In this document: piece by piece, positions 1 to 10,650 of the stretch
How the letters are laid out: each line of letters starts with the position of its first letter
Position numbering within the stretch: the stretch's first letter is position 1
Source of the DNA: Pelargonium nanum
Taxonomy: Eukaryota > Streptophyta > Magnoliopsida > Geraniales > Geraniaceae
Reading direction: 5' to 3'
Assembly (NCBI GenBank): GCA_036897485.1
Contig: JAYMTF010000833.1
Location: 1 to 29,474, forward strand
DNA: 29,474 nucleotides
Notes under the pieces: model-generated
The model's input: only the letters and a program-made list of their open reading frames with translations
Told to the model about the DNA's origin: nothing
The model's database searches: none
Translations under genes and position numbers: made by a program

Positions 1-671
1 AAATTTCATCCATACTCATAATCCAAGTAAATTGGTGAGAGCGGAGCTACCTGCCCAGATCCAAGATTTTTAATGAAGTGTCATCACTCATTAATGGTTT
101 AGTCTAAACCAAAAAATAATTGGTTTTATTTCCCCTATACTGACACAGTTTTGCTTCCCCATATTACCAGTCGTAGACCGTTTCGATGTGTCACGCCAGC
201 TTAGTGTGACACATAATCATCATGTCACCTAATATTATAGTCCATGTCAGCCTTCAGTTGTAATAGATGGAACCACAATGTTTCATTTTTTTAAGGTAAA
301 CACGCTCAAAATGACGTCGTTTTTTGCGTTTCAGTCTAAAATAATGAATCGTTGTCGTTATATCTATCATAGTTGAAGTATGACATATACTTCTGACGTG
401 GTTTAAAATCTTATGTGGTATGATGACGTGTCACATCAAAACCTACTATAATCGTTTACTTGAGTTTAATTTTAAAAAATTAGAGCCCAAAAGTTCAAAA
501 CAAATTAAACCCTAATTAAGAGGTAAAGTAAAAAAAACGTGTCCGTCTCTTTAAAAAGAAATAAATAAAAATAGAATTGTACTCTGGTTTTTCAGTCAAA
601 ACAAGAAGTGTAGTTGAGTTTTTTTTTTTGTTTATTAGCAACGTGACATCATACTTGAAGTAACAATGTTA
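1..671. other. AT-rich intergenic DNA, no gene seen
   Basis: No credible coding potential on either strand. The stretch from about 165 to 450 has scattered TGACGTG/CACGTCA-like and GACGTCGTTTT motifs facing each other. They resemble the interior of the foldback MITE at 22029-22539, so a decayed relative is possible, but I could not define termini or target duplications. Confidence 0.4.
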
Positions 672-800
672 CTACTCTGAAGAAAACGTCACCTTAAATT
701 CCACCTCACAAATCCCACACCATACCGTCGAGGAGGCTCGAACCTGAGACCTCAGAGAGAATCCAAAGTGTTTTAACCACTTGGTCCAACATGTCTTATT
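672..800 (-). repeat. SINE-like tRNA-derived head, antisense
   Basis: On the minus strand, about 795 down to 726 reads like a tRNA-derived Pol III promoter: an A-box-like CCAAGTGGTTAAAAC, then a B-box GGTTCGAGCC about 35 nt later. The segment around the B-box (GAGGTCTCAGGTTCGAGCCT) is repeated almost exactly on the minus strand near 20290-20315, so this is a dispersed family rather than a tRNA gene. No cloverleaf could be formed. The SINE body limits and target duplications were not resolved. Confidence 0.5.
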
Positions 801-1328
801 TTTTTTTCTTGTTAAACATTTAAATAGTAAATAAATCATTTTATCACTGTGTTGCAATGTGGCTTGGCTACTCACTTTTAGAAATAACCCATTTTCACAC
901 GTTTTTTTATAAAGCATGATTGGTTTGGCATAGCAAGCACCTTTAAGTTACTGTGGAGGTCAATTCCTTTGTCCTTTGAAAGTAGAATTGTTGACAAAAA
1001 TTTGCAGAATCTATGTGGTTTGACATGAACAACATGATTATGATAATTATAAGACATGTCTCCCAACCACAAATATATATAGGAAAAAGTAAAAGTAAAT
1101 GGATGAACCAAGGTAAAAATTGTTGGGTAAATTATCCAAAACCAGTGGGTTCTGAAGTTTCACATCTGCCTATTGAAATCAACTAGATATATCTTGAGGT
1201 GGCAAAAGATCAAGTTGGGTATAGATTGATGAATTCTAACTTGATCATAGGGTGGTCGGGTAGGTCGGGTTATTGTCGAATTTCAAATTTTAGGTATAAG
1301 ACACATTATTTTTTGTGGGTATACTGAT
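801..1328. other. Intergenic, nothing recognised
   Basis: AT-rich sequence. The short open frames have no protein-like composition. From about 1250 GGTCGGGT-type runs begin, leading into the tandem duplication. Confidence 0.4.
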
Positions 1329-1766
1329 CATGTCCTAATCCGATCCGATTTTTTCGGGTTGATAGTTACAGACCTGAACCCATCAAAATACAAGTTATAT
1401 TTTGGGTATCTGACCGATCGAGTCCATTTTGCTAGCTCTATTATATCATTTTTGATAAAAGAAACTTTATATTTGATATGGATAATGAGATATCTCCTTT
1501 GCCACCAAAAAATGAAAAAAAAAAACTTTTGGTGCTATGTCATACCAATCATGTCCTATTCCGACCCGATATTCTCGGGTTGATAATTATAGACTTGAAC
1601 CTGCCAAAATACAAGTTAAACTTCAAGTATCCGACGGATCGGGTCCATTTTGCTAGCTCTATTATATCATTTTGGATAAAAGAATGTTTATATTTGATAT
1701 GGAGAATGAGATATATCCTTTGCCACCAAAAATGAACAAAAAAATCTTTTGGTGCTATGTCATACC
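1329..1766. repeat. Two-unit tandem duplication, 221-bp period
   Basis: Unit 1 (1329-1549) and unit 2 (1550-1766) align along their whole length. Both open with CATGTCCTA, carry a TCGGGTTGATA block, then the TCCATTTTGCTAGCTCTATT block, and close with TTTTGGTGCTATGTCATACC. Differences are point changes plus short A-run indels. The GGTCGGGT/CCCGAC motifs resemble the subterminal repeats of non-autonomous plant DNA transposons. The overlapping open frames (74-85 codons) are products of the repeat, not genes. Confidence 0.85.
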
Positions 1767-2932
1767 AAATTATCTTCACATACAAATATACAATATGCTA
1801 ATAACAAATTATTGCTAGAAAAGAAAAGAAAAGAAAAACAATTTATTTATTTATTAGAGATGCCCCCACCAGACCACACCATAACAGTACTGTGGGTATA
1901 GTTATCAACAAAAATATTATTACATGTGAACAGAGGTTGCCAGAAGAAAACAAAATATGTTTCTAAACAAAGTATAAACATCTGGATAACTTCTTTCTTG
2001 TTTTACTTTTTCAAAAATATAATGTTGCCCTTTGAGGAGTTTTTTTTCTAGTATTTAATTAACCTTTCTTTTAATATTTACACATTGAGATATAATAGAA
2101 CTCCATCTGTTTAAAAAAAAATGTCGTGATTTATTTGAATTTTTGTCTTAAAATAAGTGATTCTCCTAAAGAATATATATGCATGAATTCTCAATAATAT
2201 TCTATAATAAATTAGTTAGTATCTATTAAGCTTGTTAGAACACATGTACATGAGTTTAGATGAGTTACCATACAACACTAATTAATTTCTCCTTAACATT
2301 TCTTAAAATAGAAATGATGACACTTATTTGGTAACACTACTTGTGACTTCAAGTAACTGCCACATCAACATTTTAGCGACTTATGCGACTTATTTAACTT
2401 ATGTGAGTTTTAAATTTTTCATGTGAAGATTTAATTTAATTTTAAATTATGTATGTTGCTACGTCAACAACATCTAACCGCCACATAGATAATTAAAATT
2501 ATTTACTTATTTTAAAAATTTACGTCAATGTCAAGTCACTTAAACTAACGGTTAATTAACTTTGACTAGTGCTACTTTATATTAGCCTATAAACTCAAAA
2601 TTTAGGAACAACTTGACTTTTATTTTATTTTTAAGTTAGGGTATTAAATAAAAGAGTAGTATTGACACATATATCATTTTCACTTATGTTTTCACATTAT
2701 GTATTTAGTATGCCTAATGACATTTTTTTATAACTTTTAATTGATATATTGTAATATTTCAATGCATTTATTTGTATTTGTTAGTTATAAGTACTAATAT
2801 TTCATTGTATGTAACATCCGTATGATGTTTTTAATAAAAAATATTTTTAATATCTCTTACGGATAATCATATTTTAATATCGCAGTTTGTTTGCTCAACT
2901 AATTTTTAAATTTTACATTCAATAGTAAAATA
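1767..2932. other. AT-rich intergenic DNA, no gene
   Basis: Very AT-rich, with no coding frame worth calling and no clear element boundary. A fragment near 2100 (ACTCCATCTGTTT...) resembles a Stowaway-type MITE end, but no partner end was found. Confidence 0.4.
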
Positions 2933-3474
2933 TAGGGCTGACAATTTGTGCTTGTATATTGTTCTGAAGGTTGTTTGTGTGCTGCACGACCTAGCACGAA
3001 CACGACACGATTAGTAATGGTGTTGCATAGTCCAGCACAAACACGACACGATTATGAAACAAAACACGAACACGACAAAACACGATAACTAAATGAGCCG
3101 TGTTGACACGACACAAGTGACACGACACGATAACACATTTAAGTGAATGGGTCGGGATTGACACGTTTAGCATGACACAACATGACACGATCCAACACGA
3201 ATAAATTCACAAAGATGAGCAATGAAATAGAGGATGGATTGCAAATGGTAATATGATATTATGATATGACCTAAGGTTATATTTTAGGTAAAGTTACATT
3301 TGAATTCTTAGTCGTGCCATGCCGTGCGTGGCGTGACACGATTAATTAATCGTGCGTGCGTGTTTGTGGGCTCAACCCAAACACGACACGATCGATAATT
3401 TTTTGAACTCAAACACGTTTATTTAATATCGTTTCATGTCGTGATGCGTGTTATGACTAGAATTACCAGTTTTA
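2933..3474. mobile_element. Non-autonomous hAT-like element, 542 bp
   Basis: The termini are imperfect inverted repeats: TAGGGCTGACAATTT at the left and, on the complement of the right end, TAAAACTGGTAATTC. The flanks carry an 8-bp direct duplication with one mismatch, GTAAAATA (2925-2932) and ATAAAATA (3475-3482), the size expected of hAT insertions. The interior has arrays of ACACGACACGA-type motifs in direct orientation on the left half and mixed orientation near the right end, like subterminal transposase-binding repeats. It has no transposase frame, so it could only move with enzyme supplied in trans. Confidence 0.7.
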
Positions 3475-3651
3475 ATAAAATATAATAAAAACTCAGTCAA
3501 TTGGGAAAATAAAATTCACTCACAAATAGTTGTGGCACAACCAAATCAAACACTACAAAGTGATTACATATGTCATGGACCAGACAAAAAAAAATCATTC
3601 CACTTAAAATATTGAAACGAATTGAAAATTCAACAGCTAAATTGCAATATT

Positions 3652-3797
3652 TTTGTTCGATTTCAGCTCAACAAACTCATGGGAAGAGGTGAAGATTTTA
3701 ACTGTGAACAAACCTCGAATGAGGATTAGACTGAGCGTGATAAAACGGTTTAAAGGTGTCAACCACGATTGTACGGGCCCGAAATTTTTTTTTTTTA
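3652..3797 (+). repeat. 5'-truncated SINE (same family as 18568-18785)
   Basis: Starts at a decayed B-box (GTTCGATTTC) and then follows the intact SINE in the SDI2-like gene base for base with point changes: AGAGGTGAAG, TTTAACTGTGAACAAA, TCTCGAATGAGGATTAG-like, a TAAAGGTG block and a GGGCCCG/GAGCCCG end followed by a T-run. The tRNA-like head (A-box) is missing. Confidence 0.7.
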
Positions 3798-4302
3798 AGA
3801 TTTTAGACTATACATTCATTTCTATTACATTTAAAACCACTTATCCTTAAATAAATTGTTTTTTAAACGTTTGTCTGAACCTGAAGTGGCCATTTGAACA
3901 GTTCAGAAGCTATTCCAAACGTTGAGCACAAAGTTGCTTCACTTGTGGGTGAAAAGTAAAACCGTGAAAGAAGAAAGTTTCTTTTTCTCTTTCTCTGAAT
4001 CTTTGTTTTTCACAGTAATAGAAACCAAAAAAGAAAAAAAGTTCCTTCCTTTGTTGCGCAGAGAGAGATGGGCAAGGCTTAGGCTTCTTGGGCTTCGCTT
4101 CGTTTTGATTCTCTCTTCTCCTTTTCAGTTATTCCTTTTCCACAACCACACACCACAGCACAGCTTCTCTTTCGCTTGTGGGTTTGTATTCTTTTCCCAG
4201 ATTCCCCAACCTTGTTTTCCATTAAATTATTGTTGTTGCTTCACACACCCACATGCATGTTCTTGGGTTTGTCTGATTTGGATTGGATCGCAAGGATCTA
4301 TC

Positions 4303-4310
4303 TATATATA
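4303..4310 (+). promoter_or_regulatory. Candidate TATA box for the ankyrin gene
   Basis: TATATATA, followed about 20-30 nt later by a CT-rich run (TCCTCTCCTTCTTCCTCTTC) typical of plant transcription starts. A second CT-rich tract at about 3975-4170 could instead be the start of a longer leader, so the choice is open. Confidence 0.3.
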
Positions 4311-4574
4311 ATTTACTAATTTCCTCTCCTTCTTCCTCTTCGGCTGGCGGTGTTGAGCGACAACAACAATGGTTCAAATCTCTCTCGCTCCTTCGTTTTG
4401 GGCTGTTTGTGAGTTTAATTAGTCAAATAATTAGGCTTTTGGACTTTGGTGGTAGTTGCTTTACTGGTTGCGTAAAATTCTCCCAATCGGTTTTGACCAC
4501 AACCCTATATGTTACCTTCAGTTTTACATAATCTCCATCATCGGAAAATTATTTCCCCTTTTTCTATTTCAACA

Positions 4575-4626
4575 GGTGGTGGTAGTGGTGGTTGTGGTGG
4601 TGGTGGTGGCGGTGGCGGTGGTGGGG
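4575..4626 (+). repeat. GGT-rich microsatellite in the leader
   Basis: An imperfect trinucleotide run of GGT with GGC and AGT variants, within the probable 5' leader of the ankyrin gene, just after an AG that could serve as an acceptor. Confidence 0.75.
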
Positions 4627-4672
4627 TTCACTAGCTGAGTCTCTTTTTTCAAGCGAAATTGGTGTTTTGAAG

Positions 4673-5011
4673 GTGAGATTTCTTGGCCTCTTGGATTGGA
4701 TCTTTGCCATTAGGGCCCACAGCGAGATTCTTTTCTTTTTGTTTCTGGTAGGTTTTCACTGTTTCCATTTTCTTGATTTCTTGTCCCATTTGGGTGTAAT
4801 TTGATAGGGGTCTGATCTGGTTCTCGAAAAAGATTGCTGTGATTTTGCTAATTTTGTTCTGCAATTATCTACTGGGTTTGAATTCTTTGTGAACCAGTTA
4901 TTGCTGCCTTTGATTCTTACTAGTTTGGCGTTTCTGGGTCTTTCGTTTTGGGGCTGGGAGGGTTGGGGAGTGATAATTTTGCTGAATTGTGATTGTTGTG
5001 ATTAACTGTAG
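4673..5011 (+). other. Probable 5'-UTR intron of the ankyrin gene
   Basis: A strong donor AAG|GTGAGA at 4673 and an acceptor CTGTAG at 5010-5011, 37 nt before the start codon, enclose T-rich intron-like DNA. Not proven: other donors lie nearby, for example the GTAGGT near 4748. Confidence 0.4.
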
Positions 5012-5048
5012 GAGTCTTGGGTTTTTTTTTCGTTCATACTCCCGAGGC

Positions 5049-8000
5049 ATGGCGAGTATTGATGTTTCAAGATACGCCCATAGCCCTGTGCACAAGGCTA
5101 TTGTCATGAGGGATTATGCTGGTCTCAAGAAGATACTTTCGGGTCTTCCTCGGCTTTGTAATCCGGCTGAGATACATACCGAATCTGCTTCACTGGCGGA
5201 GGAAGAGAAGGCTGATGCGATTGCTGCTGTGATTGACAGACGCGATGTCCCAAATCGCGACACCCCCCTTCACTTGGCTGTAAAACTTGGTGATGGAACT
5301 GCTACCGAAATGCTCATGGTTGCCGGTGCAGATTGGAGCTTGCAGAATGAGCAGGGGTGGAGTGCACTCCAGGAAGCAATTTGCAATAGAGAAGAAGCAA
5401 TTGCAATGGCTATAGTCAGGCATTACCAGCCGCTGGCTTGGGCAAAATGGTGTAGAAGATTACCTCGGTTGGTTGGTACTATGCGGAGGATGAGGGACTT
5501 TTACATGGAAATTACATTCCACTTTGAGAGTTCTGTGATCCCTTTCATTTCAAGGATTGCACCTTCAGATACCTACAAAATTTGGAAGAGAGGCGCAAAT
5601 TTGAGGGCAGATATGACTTTAGCTGGTTTTGATGGCTTTAGGATTCAGCGATCAGATCAAACTGTTCTTTTCCTTGGTGAAGGCTCTGAGGATGGGAAAG
5701 TCCCTCCGGGGTCCCTGTGCATGATCTCACACAAGGATAGGGAAGTGATGAATGCTTTAGATGGTGCTGGTGCTCCAGCTAGTGACGAGGAGGTTAAGCA
5801 AGAAGTGGCTGCAATGTCTCAGACTAATATATTTAGGCCTGGGATTGACGTGACTCAGGCAGTGCTTTTGCCTCAAACGACATGGAGGCAGCAAGAGAAA
5901 ACAGAAAAGGTGGGCTCATGGAAGGCTAAGGTATATGACATGCACAATGTGGTTGTGAGCATCAAATCCCGAAAGGTACCCGGAGCGATGACAGATGATG
6001 AGTTCTTAACGTCTTGCAATGGAAATGAAACAGAGAGTGAAGAGCTTGATGGAATTTTAACAGAGGATGAAAGAAGGCAACTTGAAGTTGCATTGAAATT
6101 GGATTCCTCTGAAATGACCAGTGAAAACGGTGATGGAACTATTGCGCATCGCCATAGTTTCTATGAGCAAAGGGATATTCCTATTGAAGAGCTGAATGGT
6201 TGCAGAAATGGAGAGACTAAGCAAGAAAAGAAAGGATGGTTTGGTGGCTGGAGAAAACGGGATTCCAAACTTGATGCACAGAAGAGGATAGCTCCACCTA
6301 GAAATTCTCTGTGTGTAGAAGAGAAAGTAAGTGACCTACTCGGGGATTCTCCATCCAGAAGTCAGAGTAAACCTGGAAGATATTCAGTGGAAGTTGTTGC
6401 GAGGGGGGATGAGCACCGGAGAGCAAAGGACGTCAAATCACCTTCGGGAAATTCTAACCGGCACAAGGAAGGTGGTCGTGAGAATGAGTTTAAAAAAGGA
6501 TTGAGGCCTATTCTCTGGCTCTCACCGAACTTTCCTCTACAAACTGAGGAACTCCTGCCTTTGCTTGACATACTTGCAAACAAGGTTAAGGCCATTCGCC
6601 GCTTGAGGGAATTGCTTACAACAAAACTTCCCATGGGAACCTTTCCAGTAAAGGTATGTTGCTCGTTTGAGTTAATCTACTAGATTATCTCGCATTATTA
6701 TTATTTTAGTATATTCACACTACGATAAATAATTAGAGGCTGGATGTTTTGCAGTAGGGTGTAGGTTGGTGCTTCTTGTTTAAGGATGGTCTCTCAATGA
6801 CATTCTGGAACAATTTAAACAATTTTAGGATCAATTTAAACAATTTTATCACTCAAATTTAGGCTGGATGTTACTGGGATCCGTTAACACATAAGTGTTT
6901 GAGGCGAGAACCAGTAGGTGCCTGTTAAGAAATGATCTTGAAGATCCTAATTAATTGTCGTAGAGGGAGCAGTGGGTGCTTGTTGAGTCTGCTATAAGCC
7001 TATTGGGGTTGAATCAGATGGTTGGCTCTGATTTATTTTAGTCTGTTCCTCTTTTCTCTGAATGCTTATAGGTAGCGTTTGGATTAAAAACTTTGGAATG
7101 GGAATGGGATTCCCAATCGAAAGCCATTATCATGACTAAAAGGTTCTAATCCAAACATGAAGAGTGAGAATCTCACTCCCATTCTTGATTTCCGTTCCCG
7201 AACAATTTTTTTAATCTAAATGCTACCATAGTGTATACGATGATAGGTTATTGGTATTGGCTGTCATCACTAAAATGCCTAATTTAAGCTTTTTTTTTAC
7301 TTTGACAAGTAAATGTCCAAAGTCATATTGGTGTGACAATAATTAGTAATTCTGTAGGCACCCTTATTTCTTCTCATTATATTGTGTTTAGGCTTTGTTA
7401 AAACCTTGTTGTATTATTATGTTCTGGTTTCTTGTCAGACATGGGTTGGTATAAGAACCTAACTTCACATGTTATTGCAAGTGTGCAAGGCAATTCCAAG
7501 CTTCATAGCAAATGATATGAGCTTGAAGAAGAGTTGGTTTGTATAGTTTGTAGAAGACAGGCATATGTAATGGGGACAAATTGGTTAGAGTATGGACTTG
7601 AGTCCTTTTAAGTTTCTACCTCCCCATGTGTTTACTCTATGTTGGTCCAATATTTAGAGGCTCTAAGTTTCAATATTTTAATCTTTACTTCGAAATTTTT
7701 GCAAGAACTTTCTGTGCCTATTTGCCCAATCTTCTAGGATCTTCAATATCCTTCAATTTCAATACACACATCCAATTTCAACTATTGATGGACACTAGTT
7801 TATGTAAAATTGTAAATAGATACTAATATACTAATTGTGTGTGCCTATCAAGGAGGATACCTGTGGAACTTGCTCAGTTAACAACTTATGTTTATTATGG
7901 GTCATACTCTTAATACTTGCTACTTACTAGGAAAAAATTCGCTGTAAGCACCTACGCCTTCTAGTGAGTTCTTTTAAGAGAATGAACTTTTTGGTCAAGC

Positions 8001-9432
8001 AACCTCAGGGACAATAAAGGGGATTTTGGAGTTAGTTTGGAGGAAAAAGAATAGGTAACATGGAGTCTGGAACAGTGACCCGAATCATATTAGCGAAACT
8101 TTTGTAGAGAAATAACAAGGCTTAATTTGCCTAACATCAACAGGGTTTCCTTAGGGTCACATCAGTTTTTAATAACCACATTGGTTTCCTATTTTCTTAC
8201 CTTTGCGTCTCATATGATGCTTTGCTCACACAAACTTTAGTTGTCTTGTCCAGTATCTTGACTAGTTTAGGATATTGATTTGAACCTAGTATGGAGAATC
8301 TTGTGGCCTTCAAATAATCAGATAAATAGGCACTAGGTGAGCTCTTTTTTTCTTCTTTTGTTTCTTAACTTGGAAAACAGGTTCAGGTGTCAGGATGCGT
8401 ACAAATTTTTACCATAATAGAGTGGAAACTGGAAACCTATGGGTTCAAATCCTATTCTCTGTCAAAGAAAAGGTGTAAAAAGGTGGAAAAGAGGTTCAAA
8501 CGCCTCTTGTCCTTGTTTACTTGGACTCTATAATCTACATACATGGTGCCAAAAATTGGGAATCCAATATTTAGGGGCTTCAAGTAACCAAATTTACTGA
8601 GCAATCTGTTTTGGTGAAATAAAGTTGTGTTGACTATAGGGTCCTTGCCAGACTTTTGTGCAGCTGGTGCTACAACTGTTTGGGAGAAATAAAAGAAAAA
8701 AAATGTGTCAGTTTCCTTTTAGACTTTCAAACTCTTTTTGGTGTTTATTAGGAATAACCAACATGTGACTAAGTGAGTGCTTGTTTAATTCAGCATCATC
8801 ATCTTAATTATATTGGTAATATTGATATGATTTCTGCTTGGTTCAAGGGTGCAACTTTGTCAACCATCCCTTGTTGCAAACGTTAAAACAGTTAATTACT
8901 GATTTTGTTGCCACTAAAAAAGGCTGTTGCATCTTTGTTTCATCTTTTGTCCTGCTGGGTGAGTGTAATGGAAGAAAAAAAAAAGTCCTGTTTATGTTAG
9001 TTGCTAATCTCTGACTTATTTTCCTTGCCATCACTTTTACTTTTATAATCCTACTAAGAAGCCGTTAATAGTTTCATCCAGGTTGCCATTCCTGTGGTTC
9101 CTACCATCCGGGTTTTGGTTACTTTTACCAAGTTTGAAGAATTGCAGCCATTGGATGAGTTCAAGACGCCTCCTACAAGCCCTACTGCTGATGGCCGAGA
9201 GAGTCCATCAGCAGCACATTCCTCAAGTTCATCTTGGTTCCAGTGGATAAAGGCTCCTTACAATCGTCCGAGCTCTTCAAATGGTGGCTGTAGCAGTTGG
9301 ATGGAAACTGCTCAAGACCCGTTTGCAATTCCAACAGATTATACTTGGATTACAACTGAAGCAAAGAAAAAGAAGATGCAGGAGAAAAGCAAATCTAAGA
9401 AGGGGAAAAGCCATGACACGAGTAAAGATTAG
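5049..9432 (+). CDS. Ankyrin repeat / GPCR-chaperone (ANKRD13-type) protein
   Basis: Two coding exons, 5049-6653 and 9082-9432, joined across a 2428-nt phase-0 intron (AAG|GTATGT donor, CATCCAG acceptor), give 651 aa. The ATG at 5049 (MASIDVSRYAHSPVHKAI) is preferred over upstream in-frame codons, which lie in the leader beyond the likely acceptor at 5011. Ankyrin repeats span about residues 67-125 (TPLHLAV, then GADWSLQNEQGWSALQEAI). The GPCR-chaperone domain follows from about 140 to 590 and is split by an acidic/basic low-complexity region (320-480) containing WFGGW. The segment FPVK|VAIPVVPTIRV rebuilds exactly at the splice junction, which supports the model. The C-terminus is Ser/Pro- then Lys-rich. 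By family homology it may act in trafficking or stability of membrane proteins; animal ANKRD13 proteins bind ubiquitinated receptors. The cellular role in plants is not established. Confidence 0.9.
6654..9081 (+). other. Large intron of the ankyrin gene
   Basis: 2.4 kb with no nested gene. Contains the MITE at 7071-7227. Around 8395-8455 a segment ending GGGTTCAAATCC looks loosely like a tRNA B-box, but no A-box could be placed. Confidence 0.7.
7071..7227. mobile_element. 157-bp MITE in the ankyrin intron
   Basis: Terminal inverted repeats GGTAGCGTTTGGATTAAAA at the left and its near complement TTTAATCTAAATGCTACC at the right, with a 3-bp direct repeat ATA on each side (7068-7070, 7228-7230). 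The interior is largely self-complementary (GGGAATGGGATTC against GAATCTCACTCCC). The 3-bp duplication and GG..GTTTGG ends suggest a PIF/Harbinger (Tourist-like) origin, although the usual duplication is TTA/TAA, so hAT-like is also possible. Confidence 0.7.
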
Positions 9433-9705
9433 ATGTATAAGAAGATTTAGTTGAGCAGAATAGCGCGCATAGGAGACAGTGTTTGATTAATTCATGATTT
9501 GTGACTGTTGCGGTCGGTATAGGAGGGAATGGTTGTTCTTGTCATAAGGGGAAATATGGTATATCATTGTGGGGGTGTTAAAAGGGAAACAGTTAATTGA
9601 TGTTCTAGGAACAATTACTTGTTTATTCGTGCATATTTTACACCATTTAAGATTTACTTGATTCACTTCATTTTTCTATGATGCTTTGCTTGGTGGAAGA
9701 AGACA
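9433..9705 (+). other. 3'-UTR and downstream region of the ankyrin gene
   Basis: T-rich, no coding potential. No canonical AATAAA was found, so the polyadenylation site is not located. Confidence 0.4.
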
Positions 9706-10170
9706 TTATTTTTTACAGCAGAAGAGTGTCTTTTTAACTATTTCAGTTTTCTCTTCAGTGCTCATTTGTAAACTGTTTGAGTCAAAATTCCTTTTATAGA
9801 GCTCACCTGCATCTGTTAGGTGACCCAGGAACTTGGAATTGGGCTCTTTCTCTGGATGAAAATTTGTCTTTGCATTCTTAGAACATGAAAATCTTGTGTT
9901 CATTGGATTGGCCAAACACAAGATCATCCCGAACACTAACTTCTGAGGGGATTCAAAGCGCCTAAACTGCTTAATCTGGTGATACTTTTTGGCTTACATG
10001 GGCAAAGTCTTTGCCATGAGCAGGTTGTAGTGGCGCATGGTGAGGCCTATTACTAGACCCAGTACTGTAGTGCCCCTAGTGTTGATGTTGATGCCAATTG
10101 ATGCACTTACTAGCTTGGCCTTGTTGTACTTTTTTGATGCCACCGCCTGGACTATAACATGCGAAAATAT
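9706..10170 (-). pseudogene. Possible protein-coding remnant, unrecognised
   Basis: On the minus strand one frame stays open from beyond 10170 to 9997 (52 codons from 10152), meets a TAA at 9994-9996, and stays open again in the same frame to 9706. The first part reads like the C-terminal end of a small membrane protein (SKKYNKAKLVSASIGINI, then VLGLVIGLTMRHYN and a stop). The second part is lysine-rich and less protein-like and may simply be 3'-UTR. I do not recognise a family, and no start, promoter or splice sites are evident. Chance open frame is a real alternative. Confidence 0.2.
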
Positions 10171-10650
10171 TTGAAAAATTACACGACGGTAGAGAATAAC
10201 ATGTCGTTGTCACGTCGGGACTCGACTGGCGTGGACAAGTGATATGTATCTCGTGCTGACACGAGGACTTGTGAACAAATGATGTGGTACCTCGGGATGA
10301 CTTGAGGGTTTTCTAGTTGCTATCGCCAGTCATAAAAATACTTTTGTAAAAAGAATTGCAAGTCAAATAGTTAAAATAGGGTAAAGATGTTAAGCTAAGA
10401 AATATTTAGCTTACTCACTCAAATTCATTTGAACGAGTAAAAATGAATTTTAATGTGACAACACTGTCTCACTCGTTTTAGTTAATGTTTTGAAAATCGG
10501 ACCGGCCGGGCGAACCCAACCTAACATTCACATTGCAGGCCCAGACAATTCTTTCACTATTACGAGCCCATATATCTAGGCCCAATCTTCTTCTTCTTCT
10601 CCGTCTTCTCTTCCTCAGTACACGATTGCTATAGCTCTGCAGTACACGCA

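Noticed and set aside
2991..3188. 65-codon cysteine/valine-rich minus-strand frame
   Set aside because: Translation of the ACACGACACGA arrays of the hAT-like element.
3922..4311. 129-codon plus-strand frame rich in Phe, Ser and Leu
   Set aside because: It lies in the T/C-rich promoter or leader of the ankyrin gene; composition is that of pyrimidine tracts, with no domain.
4989..5048. Upstream in-frame start for the ankyrin protein
   Set aside because: It precedes the probable leader acceptor at 5011 and adds residues unlike the family; the ATG at 5049 starts the conserved N-terminus.
8395..8465. tRNA-like or SINE head in the ankyrin intron (GGGTTCAAATCC)
   Set aside because: Only a B-box-like match; no A-box at the right spacing and no tail or target duplication.
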